A stretch of 64,000 nucleotides of DNA from CAVTQY01 sp963736975 (lineage in GTDB: Bacteria; Pseudomonadota; Alphaproteobacteria; Acetobacterales; Acetobacteraceae): assembly GCA_963736975.1 (NCBI GenBank), contig CAVTQY010000002.1, positions 1-64,000 on the forward strand, given 5' to 3'. Under the pieces are notes generated by a model, which saw only the letters and a program-made list of their open reading frames with translations, was not told the origin of the DNA and searched no databases. Each line of letters opens with the position of its first letter. Positions within the stretch are counted from its first letter, which is position 1. The translations under genes and the position numbers were made by a program. Below are positions 49,966-59,447 of the stretch, in pieces.

Positions 49966-50148
49966 TAAACCGCCATTATCAACGGACGCGTCTGTCGGGG
50001 TGCCGCAGATGCCTTCCCCGACATGGTCTGAACCGTGAGCGCAGGACGGCCGGTGTGCACTGCGTGCGAGCTGCCTGGAGCTTGTCGAAAGCGATCAGAC
50101 CCGCAGATCTTGCAAGCAGTTCGGTGAGCTCCGGAGCTATGCAAGGTA

Positions 50149-50758
50149 ATGCTGCTGGAACATCGTGGTGCGAAGCCCGTCATTGATCCGACTTCACGTG
50201 TTGCGCCGACCGCTACGCTCTGCGGCGACGTGACGATCGGACCGAATTGTTCTCTCGGCTTTCGGCGCGGTCCTGACCGCTGAGAGTGGGCCGATAGCAC
50301 TGGGGGCCAACTGCGTCGTCATGGACGCGGCGGTAGTTCGAGGTGTACGCGACAACCCGGTGACGATTGGTAACCATGTGCTGGTCGGCCCACGCGCGTA
50401 CCTGACGGGCTGCACGATAGCAGAAAACGTTTTTCTGGCCACGGGAGCTACCGTGTTCAACGGCGCTCGCATTGGGGCGCGCGCTGAGGTACGAGTCAAC
50501 GGCATCGTCCATCTGCGTACGGTTCTGCCTGAAGATGCGGTGGTTCCACTGAATTGGATTGCAGTAGGAGAGCCGGTTCGGATATTGCCTCCGGAGTGTC
50601 ATGATGAAATTTGGGCCATCCAGGAAGCACTCGACTTTCCCCGCTATGTATTCGGTGTTGCCCGTCCGCCGCCGGGCGAAACCACCATGCCCGAGATCAC
50701 GGCGCGCTACGCGGCCTTTCTCTGCCGATCGCACGCCGGCGATCGCGAGTTCAACTGA
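50149..50758 (+). CDS. Hexapeptide-repeat protein, gamma-carbonic-anhydrase-like (one frame change)
   Basis: The ATG at 50149 follows GCAAGG. It begins MLLEHRGAKPVIDPTSRVAPTATLCGDVTIGPN. The frame changes near 50262, and the left-handed beta-helix continues as GPIALGANCVVMDAAVVRG, PVTIGNHVLVGPRAYLTGCTIAENVFLATGATVFNGARIG and VPLNWIAVGEP to 50758. About 202 residues. The repeat pattern fits gamma-carbonic-anhydrase-like/acyltransferase trimers, but I see only one of the expected zinc His residues, so carbonic anhydrase activity is doubtful. Confidence 0.78.
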
Positions 50759-50930
50759 CCGTAAGCGTGCACGAGCGCCGCACAGACCGGCAGAAATCTA
50801 CGCAACCCGGTCAGCGCGATCCATGACAGCAAGGTCCGGTTCCGGGCATCTGCGTGGCGAACCTGAGCCGCCGATAATGGGCGCCAAGCCACGGTCTCAT
50901 TCGTGCAAGTGCGGTGCGGGACTGAACGGG

Positions 50931-51245
50931 TCAGCCACCGATCCGGGTGAACACCATCTGGTCGCGATTGTCCTGCATCAGCGTGGACAGGCTCGGTACC
51001 GTCTCGAAGCCGAGCCCGTGTGGAGGACCGCCCTCACTGTCGGGCGCAATCTTGGCATAGGGGCTGCTGGCGACCTTCTCCCACTTGCCCGCGGGCTTGC
51101 GAATTTCCAATGTGGCTACAGTCGCCTTCAGCAGCAGGCGCACGATCGGCTCGTTGGGCGCACGCGGCTTTGCAAGGCTCAGTTGCCCGGCGATCGTACG
51201 CCAGCCATTGGCTTTTGCCCAGGTGGTCAGGTCGTCCCTGGTCAT
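50931..51245 (-). CDS. Hypothetical protein, 104 residues
   Basis: The ATG at 51245 follows GGGGAG. The sequence MTRDDLTTWAKANGWRTIAG, then RAPNEPIVRLLLKATVATLEIRKPAGKWEKVAS and GLGFETVPSLSTLMQDNRDQ looks like a compact alpha/beta protein. No family is recognised. It is intact and well formed, so I consider it real. Confidence 0.6.
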   Translation of the reverse strand: MTRDDLTTWAKANGWRTIAGQLSLAKPRAPNEPIVRLLLKATVATLEIRKPAGKWEKVASSPYAKIAPDSEGGPPHGLGFETVPSLSTLMQDNRDQMVFTRIGG

Positions 51246-51420
51246 CGTCACGATCTCCCCTGTTATCGCGAACTACACCTCCCGCGCGGAGGTTACAACG
51301 ACCGGGACGGTTGTCGCGAGGCGAGGAGATCGGCGGTAGCCATGAGGCGCAAAGGCGGCCACCGGAATCGCTTCCAAGGTACTCTGCTTCGTTTTGGCCC
51401 TGGCCGCAGACGGCGCCTAT

Positions 51421-52562
51421 GAGACCTGTGCGTGGAAGGCTTGTTGCCGTTGGTATCGGATGATTTGAGCCTGCGGCGACGGGGTTTGGGCCCGACCTGT
51501 CGCTCTTCTGGGTTACTGCCCGCGCTGCGGACAGACTCCGAGCATGGTTACGCATTTTGGGTGGCGAGCATCCTCCAGCTGCGGCGCAGGTTGTAGGCCA
51601 TGGCAGCGAGGCGGACCTGCAATCCGGCTTTCGCCAAGCCCAGCCAGCGCATTCGCCGCAGGCCGTAGCTACGCTTCATGGTGCCGAACACCTTCTCGAT
51701 CCGCGCCCGCACGCGCCGCACTTCCGCGTTGTGTGCCTTCAGCCGCGCGAGTGCATCCGCGCCGCCCCAGGTTCCTGTGTGCACGACCCGCGGCGTCCCG
51801 CCACGGGCCCGGATGATCGCCTCCGGCCTGTTCCCGGCATAGGCGCTGTCACCATAGGTTTCGCCGGGTGCTTCAGGCAGCGTGGCATCGAGTTCCGCCG
51901 CGTCGTGCACGTTGGCTGTGGTGACCGCAACACCACGGATCAGACCAGCTTCCTGATCCGTCGTCACATGCGCCTTGTAGCCGTGCACGGGCTTGCGCCG
52001 GCGATGGCCGGCCCATCTCGCGTCCGCGTCGTGCGCGATGCTGGCTGACGGAAGCAAAGTCGCGTCCACCAGAGTGCCGGTCCGCACCACCAGGCCACAC
52101 GCATCAAGCTGACATGTCACCAGTTCGAACAGCACCCGGTCCAGTCCGCGGCGCACCAACTCGGCGCGGAAGCGAACGAAAGCGGTGCGCTCGGGTGTCG
52201 GCTCGTGGCTGGCGAAGCCGCAGAACCGGCGGAAGCTCGCCCGATCATCCAGCGCTTCCGCCAGGCGCACGTCCGACAGGTCGTGCCATGTCGCGAGCAG
52301 CAGGGCACGGAACAATGCCAATGGCGGCCAACCGGGCTCTCCCTTGGCCGACGCCGAGATGTCGGCGAGCACGCGATCCAGTGCAAGCCAATCGACCAGA
52401 CCCGCAATTTCGTCGAGCCATGCTCCGCCACGTGATTGCGACCTGCTCAGTCCCAACTGCTCCTGGCCAATCTGTCGCCGTGCCATATCGCTAACCTACC
52501 GCTCGAGATGGCAGCCAATCAGACCGTCTCGCGCCGGATCAAACCTTCCGCGCACAGGTCTC
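51421..52562. mobile_element. IS5-family element (second type, 1142 bp)
   Basis: Inverted ends begin GAGACCTGTGCG-GGAAGG and finish with the complement (CCTTCCGCGCACAGGTCTC). AT dinucleotides flank both sides (51419-51420 and 52563-52564), so the exact ends could be two bases further out. It carries one transposase gene on the minus strand and is unrelated to the IS1031-like copies. Confidence 0.78.
51548..52486 (-). CDS. IS5-family transposase
   Basis: This intact 312-residue DDE transposase has a start region MARRQIGQEQLGLSRSQSRG, LADISASAKGEPGWPPLALFRALLLATWHDLSDVRLAEAL, the first Asp in GTLVDATLLPSAS, the second in ETYGDSAYAGNRPEAI and Glu in RARIEKVFGTMKRSYGLRRMR. It is the complete gene of its element. 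Confidence 0.93.
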   Translation of the reverse strand: MARRQIGQEQLGLSRSQSRGGAWLDEIAGLVDWLALDRVLADISASAKGEPGWPPLALFRALLLATWHDLSDVRLAEALDDRASFRRFCGFASHEPTPERTAFVRFRAELVRRGLDRVLFELVTCQLDACGLVVRTGTLVDATLLPSASIAHDADARWAGHRRRKPVHGYKAHVTTDQEAGLIRGVAVTTANVHDAAELDATLPEAPGETYGDSAYAGNRPEAIIRARGGTPRVVHTGTWGGADALARLKAHNAEVRRVRARIEKVFGTMKRSYGLRRMRWLGLAKAGLQVRLAAMAYNLRRSWRMLATQNA

Positions 52563-52716
52563 ATCAGACATCAATCCGCGACAGAACAGCGTCAGGCGGC
52601 TCGAGTTTTCCCACCAAGAAGCGGCTGATCACAATCGCAGCATTCACAATTCGGCCGAAGCTTCCGATCGGTGCCGTGTCCTGATCGCGACGCCTGCAAT
52701 CGGGTTCGAACGGCGC

Positions 52717-53644
52717 TTACGCGCCGCCCGATCCGAAGCGAAAGACCGGGATGCCAAGCTTGCCGGCCTTGTCGGCGAGATTGTCCTGGATGCCGGTTCC
52801 TGGAAAAACCACGACCCCGATTGGCATGACAGCAAGCATCTGATCGTTGCGCTTGAAGGGTGCGGCTTTGGCATGCCGGGTCCAGTCCGGCTTGAACGCG
52901 ATCTGCGGAACCTTGCGGGTGTCGGCCCAGCGGGAGGCGATCTTCTCGGCCCCCTTCGGTGAACCGCCATGGAGCAGCACCATATCGGGATGCTTGGCGC
53001 GAAATCTGATCGAGCTTGGACCAGATGCGCTGATGGTCGACCGTGTCGCCACCGGAGAACGCGATCTTCGGCCCGGGCGGCAGCATCACCTCGGTCTCCG
53101 CGCGACGCTTCGCGGCGAGGAAATCGCGGCTGTCGATCATCGCGGCAGTGAGTGAGCGATGGTTGACCATCGATCCCGAGCGGGGACGCCAAGCTGATCC
53201 GGTCTGGCGCTCGAACTGATCGGCGGCCAGGTCGCGCATCAGCTCGAAGCTGTCGCGGCGCTCGATCAGTGTCTGGCCTTCAGCGCTCAGCCGCTCCAGC
53301 TCAACGGACATCACCTCGCTGCCATCCTGCTCGCGCTGGCTGCGATGCTGGGCGTTCTCGTTGTCATCCAACTCGCGGTCGATCCGCTCACCGGCGCGAT
53401 GGAAGAGATGGACGGCCGACCAGAGGAGATCGTCGAGATCGGGTTCGAGGCGCGTGTCGGAGAGGGTCGCGGTCAAGGCGTCGAAAATGTCGGCGATCGC
53501 GCGGGCGATTCGATTCGCTTCCGGCAGTGGTCGGGAATCGGGCTCGTCCGAGAAGGGACGATATCCCAGGAGCTGCAGCTCCTGGAGAGCATAGGAGGTT
53601 GAGGATGCCTCGTGGCGGGGCTCGTGGTCGTCGTGTTCGCGCAT
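52717..53644 (-). CDS. DUF2493/SLOG-type protein (one frame change)
   Basis: The ATG at 53644 follows CGGAG. The helical N-terminal ~180 residues (ALQELQLLGYRPFSDEPDSRPLPEANRIARAIADIFDAL) lead to a Rossmann-like SLOG domain: PKIAFSGGDTVDHQRIWSKLDQI, then (after a frame change near 53005) HPDMVLLHGGSPKGAEKIASRWAD, APFKRNDQMLAVMPIGVVVFPGTGIQDNLADKAGKLGIPVFRFG. The GGxxKGAE and FPGTG loops are ligand-binding signatures of the YspA/DprA-like SLOG family. About 308 residues. It is the distal gene of the plasmid core operon. Confidence 0.85.
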
Positions 53645-53955
53645 GGGATGCTCCGTCGCTGGACCGCGACCGCCGCGGCCTTCATGTCGGCGGAGCCGGC
53701 GGGCGGGGCGGACCTGCACCCGGAGCGCAGCGCAGGGCCGAAGCGAGAGCGGAGGATGGCGGAGGCCGAGGATTTTGCTTCGCGATGCAAAGGCAGGCTC
53801 TGCCTGTCGGCGGAAAATCCTCTGCCGCCGCCATTGCCGATCCGGCCCGCTTGCCGGCCGATCGCCCTCAGGAAGGCCGTGGCGCGGTCCTCCGACGCGA
53901 CTATGCGGTCGCCGGCCCGGGATGCTGGGCCTCGCACCGCTATCCACTCCTTGGC
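53645..53955. other. Intergenic with long hairpin
   Basis: No gene is seen between the toprim and DUF2493 genes. GAGGATTTT at 53768-53776 pairs perfectly with AAAATCCTC at 53814-53822. Its 37-nt loop holds a smaller GGCAG/CTGCC stem. The structure could be a processing or regulatory element in the DUF2493 leader. Confidence 0.5.
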
Positions 53956-54941
53956 CTATCCTGGAGCCACCAAGAACCGGGTGAAGTCCTGCGGCATGAG
54001 CTGGACCCGCAGATGCCCGCGAAGCGCGTCGGCACCGAAGGCGCGGAGATCCTCGTTCAGGTCGCCGAGCACCGGGCACAGCGTCACCGTCTCGATCCCG
54101 GCGGCGGTTGCCCTCCCAGTCAGCGTCTCCCTGGCCCGCTCCCCGGCCGGATCGTTGTCGCGGACGATGTAGAGACGGCGCAGCGTCAACGGGAGCAGGA
54201 TCGCCCCGAGAAGCGCCGCGGAGAGCGCCGGGGCGACTGGAAGGCCGGGCACGACCTGCCGCAGCGACAGCATGGTCTCGATGCCCTCCCCCGCCGCCAT
54301 GACGTCGTCGACCGCGCCGATGCGAACCGCCTGCCCGAGCAGCTCGCCCATCGCCTTCCGCGGCGTGGCGACGGGTGCCTTGCCGAAGCCATCAGGCGCG
54401 AGCCAAGTGCGGTGTACACCGGTGATTTGCGGTCGAGATCGGTGACCGCGGCGACCATGGCGGGCCAGGTCTCCCCCTGAGGGCTTTCCCTGATGCGGTA
54501 GTAGCAGCGAGGGTGGAAGCGCAGAGCCGTCGTTTCGTGCAGCGCCGTGATCCCGCGTTGATGCAGATAGGTCTGCGCAAGCGTGCCCTCTATCGGGCGT
54601 GCCAGGCGGAACAGGCGCCGCGCCGCCTCGGCCGAGCCGGTCGCGGCGACAGCCGTTCTGCCGTTGCGCACGACCGGCTCAGGATCGGAACGCGGCTGGC
54701 TGAGGAAGACACGCGCATCCTCGACGACATCGGCGAAATCGGTCAGACCGCGGCTTGCGCGGATGACGTCGAGCAGATCGCCATGCTCACCGGTGGCGGC
54801 ATCCGTCCATTTTCCCGCAGGCGCCCTGGTTGAATTGCGCAGCCGCACGAACATGGATTGGCCGGGAGTGTTGCGCACGTCGCCGACCTGCCAGTAATGG
54901 CCGTGCCGATGTCCGGCGGAGAGGTAGTGCCGGCACACCGC
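53956..54941 (-). pseudogene. Toprim-domain protein, fused to helicase gene, one frame change
   Basis: Coding begins without its own start at AVCRHYLSAGHRHGHYWQVGDVRNTPGQSMFVRL, joined in frame to the end of the strawberry-notch gene. It continues with GKWTDAATGEHGDLLDVIRASRGL, TYLHQRGITALHETTALRFHPRCYYR and, after a frame change near 54430, GVHRTWLAPDGFGKAP and AMGELLGQAVRIG. The toprim core is DDVMAAGEGIETMLSLR (Glu), ALSAALLGAILLPLTLRRLYIVRDNDPAGERA (DxD), ending FTRFLVAPG. About 330 residues. Homologous plasmid genes start with about 25 more residues, so the fusion implies a small deletion. Confidence 0.82.
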
Positions 54942-57900
54942 CCCGAGCAGCCTGGAGAGCACAGCGGGACCTTTCTCGTCGGTCGGCACGAAGAACCGGA
55001 GCTTCCACGCGATGATCTCGGTGAAGAGCCCGTCGGCGCGCAACCGCTCGCGCATTGCCTCGCCCACATTGCAGAGCTCGATCCGATCCGACCCCATGAC
55101 ACGCACACGCCGAAGCTGAAGCCCCTCGGAAATGTCGAGCACCGCCCGTCCGCTGATCAGAACAGCATGGGCCGCCTCCGCTGTCAGGTCGATCGTCTCG
55201 GTCCCGACGGCGGTCGCGGCCCAGGCGGGCGAGACGCGGCGACCTATGATGCGCTCGCCGTCATCCGTCTGAAGGCGGTAGACACGCGTGGACTTGTTCG
55301 GTAGGCGCTTCCACACCGGTAGGATAAGTCCTGCCACGATGTGCAACGTGCTCTCAGCAAAAGCCGGCACCTGCTCGACCTCGCGGTTCCAGATCGCGGC
55401 GAAGACGTCGCGATCCGCTGTTTGCCAATGTGTCTCGGCCATCATCTTCAGCGAAGTATGGTGATGCTCCGTCGGCCGAAGCAACCGCACGCGACGCTCA
55501 ATCTCCCCGTCGTCAAGCATCAGCGACGGTGCCGGCACCTGCACCGCGGCGCGCCCAGAGCGGTCGTTGATCAGAAGGACCGCGCCGGGATCGGCAAGAT
55601 GCTCAAGCGCCTGCGCAACGGTCACCGGCCGATTGCGCTGGCGTTCGATGATGGTGAGCAGCCGGGTTTCGGCGCCCGTCGGAGGATGGGTGTAGATCGT
55701 CTGGCGATCGGTGACGATGAAGCTTTCCGCTGTCAGCGTCTCCAACCCGACATCGTAGACCCCACTGGCGATGGCGCCGGCTACCTTGGCGTCGAGCAGC
55801 TGCTCGAAGGCTGCGAAAAGGACGTTCTGCAAGGACAGGGTCAACGCCAGCAAACGGTTGAGGAAGGTGGTGATCCGCGGCAGCTCGTCCTTGAGGCCAG
55901 TCGCATCGACCAGCTTCAAGCCGGTCACCTCCTCGAACTGCTGCAGAGAGCAACCGTCGATCCTGCCCCGCGCGATCAACCGATAAAGCTGCCGCAGCGC
56001 ATCGCGGGCATAGACGGATTCCAGATTGTCCTCGGGACGAAAGAGCCCCTGCCCTCCCGTCTGCCGCTGGCCGCGGGTGATCGCGCCCAAGGTGTTAAGG
56101 CGACGGGCGATAGTTGAGAGGAAGCGCTTCTCGGCCTTCACATCGGTCGCGATGGGCCGAAACAAGGGCGGCTGCTTCTGATTGGTCCGATTGGTGCGGC
56201 CGAGCCCCTGGATGGCGGTGTCGGCCCGCCAGCCGGGTTCGAGCAGGTAATGTACGCGGAGGCGCTGGTTTCGCGCCGACAGCTCGGCGTGATAGGAGCG
56301 CCCGGTGCCGCCGGCATCGCTGAACACGAGCACCCGCTTCACATCGTCCATGAAAGCGGCGGCTTCAGCGAGATTGGCCGCGGAAGAGCGGTTCTCGACG
56401 AGGAAACGCTCATCCTTGCGGACGATACGACGGGAGCGGCCAGTAACCTCAGCGACCACGTCCGTGCCGAACCGCTGCACGATCTGATCGAGCGCACCGG
56501 GAACGGCCGGCAGTCCAGCAAGATGTTCGATGAGAGCATCGCGTCGTCCGACCGCCTCTCGGCTTTCAACCGGCTGGCCGTCCCGGAAGATCGGCCGTGA
56601 AGAAAGGTTGCCCTCCGCGTCGGTGAACGGTTCGTGGAGCTGCACCGGAAAGGAATGCTGGAGGTAGGAGAGCACATATTCGCGCGGGGTGATGTCAACG
56701 CGCACGTCGTTCCAATGTTCGGGTGGGATTTCAGCGAGACGCCGCTCCAACAGCGCCTCGCCGGTGGATACGATCTGGACAACCGCGGCGCGACCATCCT
56801 CGAGGTCGCGCTGGATTGACTGGATAAGCGTCGGCGTTTTCATGCTGGTCAGGAGGTGCCCGAAGAAGCGTTGCTTGGCAAACTCGAAGGCCGACCGCGC
56901 GGCGGCCTTGGCCTGGCCGTTCAGCGTTTCGCCGCGGCTCGTGATGTTGGCAGCCTCCATCGCCGCCTCGAGATGGTTATGAATGATCACGAAAGCACCG
57001 GCATAGGCGTCGTAGATGCGGCGCTGCTCGTCGGTCAGCCGGTGCTCGACGAGCTCATACGCGACGCCGTCATAGGAGAGGGACCGGGCGGTGTAGAGCC
57101 CCAGTGCACGGAGATCGCGGGCCAGCACCTCCATGGCCGCCACGCCGCCATCCTCGATCGCAGTGACGAACTCGGCGCGGGTGCTGAAGGGAAAGTCCTC
57201 GCCACCCCACAGCCCGAGACGCTGCGCATAGGCGAGATTTTGCACCGTTGTGGCACCAGTCGCCGAGACGTAGACGACCCGGGCGGTCGGAAGTGCGTGC
57301 TGCAGGCGGAGACCGGCGCGGCCCTGCTGCGAGGGAGTGACGTCGCCTCGCTCGCCCTTGCCTCCACCGGCATTCTGCATCGCGTGGCTCTCATCGAAGA
57401 TGATCACGCCGTCGAAGGCGGCGCCGAACCAGTCGGCGATCTGCCGCACGCGGGATGCCTTGTCGCCTCGCTCGTCCGAGCGGAGTGTGGCATAGGTCGT
57501 GAACAGGATGCCTTCTTCCAGCTGGATCGGCCTGCCCTGGGGAAAGCGCGACAGCGGTGTGACGAGCAGCCGCTCCATGCCGAGCGCGGACCAGTCGCGT
57601 TGCGCGTCCTCGATCAGCTTGTCGGACTTGCTGATCCAGACCGCCTTGCGGCGGCCTTGCATCCAGTTGTCGAGGATGATCCCGGCCGCCTGCCGGCCCT
57701 TCCCCGCGCCGGTTCCATCGCCGAGCATGAAGCCGCGACGAAACCGGACCGTGTTCTCTCCGTCCGCGGCGATGGCAGACACCTGGTCGAAAGTCGCATC
57801 GACTGCCCAGGAGCCCGCGAGATAGCCGCCATGCGCCTCCCCGGCGTAGATGACCGTCTCCAACTGTGCGTCAGAGAGCAGGCCATCCGTGACGACGTTT

Positions 57901-59223
57901 GCCGGCAGGCAGGGGCGATAGCTCGGCCTCGGCGGTCCGACCGACGCCATTGCCGCGGATTGCACGAGCTTTGACGGGTGTGGGTGCGCACCGGGAATAC
58001 AAATCGACTGCAATCCGTATTCCTCGTAGATGGCATCCGTCAGCCGCGCACTCTCGGGTGGCATCCAGTGGATGGTGTCGTAGCTGAGCTCGATGCCCTC
58101 GAGCTGCGCGGAAGAGCGCACCGGTTGGGGTCGTGCTCTGCTCGACGTGAAAATACGTGCGACGCGCGCGCTGGCAGCCGCTCCTGCGACCGGCCGACCA
58201 ACAGCCCGTGGCGGCACCTGCTCCGCGATCCAGGCCAGCAGGGCGGCGACATCCGGCGCGGTGCCGAGGGAAGCAGGCAAAATCGCCGCATCGTCGGCAG
58301 GGACTTTGTCGATGACGATGAGTTCTTGTCGGAAAGCTCGTGCCGTGCCTGGCATAGACAGAGCCCGCGATGGCGGCGTTGAACACCACGCGTCCCTTCT
58401 CCTGCAGGCGCGCGAACGCTTCTCGCCAGTCTGACAGGTCGGGTCCGACATTCGCCCCGGTGATCGTGACCAGGCGGCCGCCGGGAGCGAGGCGGTTCAG
58501 CGCCGAGGCGATATGGCGGAAGCAGGCACCGGCAACGCGGCTTGCGACATGCGTCATCGCCGAGAACGGCGGGTTCATCAGAATGACGCTTGGCGCGGAA
58601 CCAACACCAAGATGGTCGTCGATTTGGGCGGCGTCGAACCGGGTGACATCAGTGGCCGGAAAGAGGGAGGCGAGAAGATGCCCACGCAGGTCCGAGAGCT
58701 CGTTGAGCGCGAGCGTCGTGCCGGCGATCTCGGCGAATATCGCGAGCAGGCCCGTGCCCGCTGACGGTTCCAGCACTACGTCACCAGGCGTGATGCCGGC
58801 GGCGGTCAGCGCGGCGAAGCCCACTGGTAGGGGCGTCGAGAATTGTTGGAGCGCCTGGGACTCCTCCGATCGACGCGTGTGCGTCGGAAGCAGGTTGCTG
58901 ATCCTGGTCAGTGCCGAGAGGTATGCGGTCGGACAGAGCGCTCTGCGAAATAGCGCCTTTCCAAATTTGCGCAGGAAAAGGACTGAAGCGACTTCACACG
59001 CCTCGTAGCCAGCTTTACAGGTCCACGCGCCGGACGTGTCCGTCGCTCCGAACGCCGTTTCCATGGCGTCGCGCAGAACACTGGCATCGACAGAGTCGCC
59101 GCGCTCCAGATGCGTCAGCAGGAGACCCGCCGCAGCGAGGATCGCAACGGCGGTCTCGGCCGGCGATCGCACGCGCGATTGCGGTGCGGCCGCAACATCG
59201 GCCACGGGGGACAGGTTGTTCAT
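54942..59223 (-). CDS. N6-methylase/strawberry-notch helicase (one frame change)
   Basis: The ATG at 59223 gives MNNLSPVADVAAAP. Residues ~100-290 form a class I methyltransferase (VVLEPSAGTGLLAIFAEIAG, SVILMNPPFSAMTHVASRVAG). The frame changes near 58330, then the strawberry-notch SF2 NTPase follows: RGFMLGDGTGAGKGRQAAGIILDNW (Walker A), GVIIFDESHAMQNAGGG (DESH box), RVVYVSATGATTVQNLAYAQRLGLWGG, and the C-terminal VLVFSDAGGTGRSYHAEL, YLLEPGWRADTAIQGLGRTNRTNQ (arginine finger region). It lacks its own stop and runs into the toprim gene. About 1425 residues. Such proteins travel with conjugative plasmids and are thought to act on incoming DNA. The NPPF suggests adenine methylation. Confidence 0.87.
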
Positions 59224-59447
59224 GGCGGTGGAAGCCTCACGAGAGCGAAGAGGACGAGCCGGACAGGGCTCTCTCTGGACCGCCCGGGCTCATCCCGCCC
59301 GGCGGCCCTCTCCCTCTCGAAACGGCGGCAGGACCGACACGCAGAAAGCGCGCCACTGTGAGGTTGAGCGCTTCAGGAAGCCGGCACACTGGACGTCCGG
59401 CTGCTGATTGGGGGGAGCGATTGGGATCACTCCCCCGCTGCTATCGG

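Noticed and set aside
50149..50758. Functional gamma-carbonic anhydrase
   Set aside because: The beta-helix is clear, but the expected set of zinc-binding His is not visible, so only the fold is claimed.
56856..57974. 372-residue open frame opposite the strawberry-notch gene
   Set aside because: It is a shadow of the helicase core, which is clearly the coding strand.
54942..59223. Restriction-modification system
   Set aside because: The NPPF methylase is part of a helicase protein in a plasmid core operon, and no restriction endonuclease or specificity gene is present.
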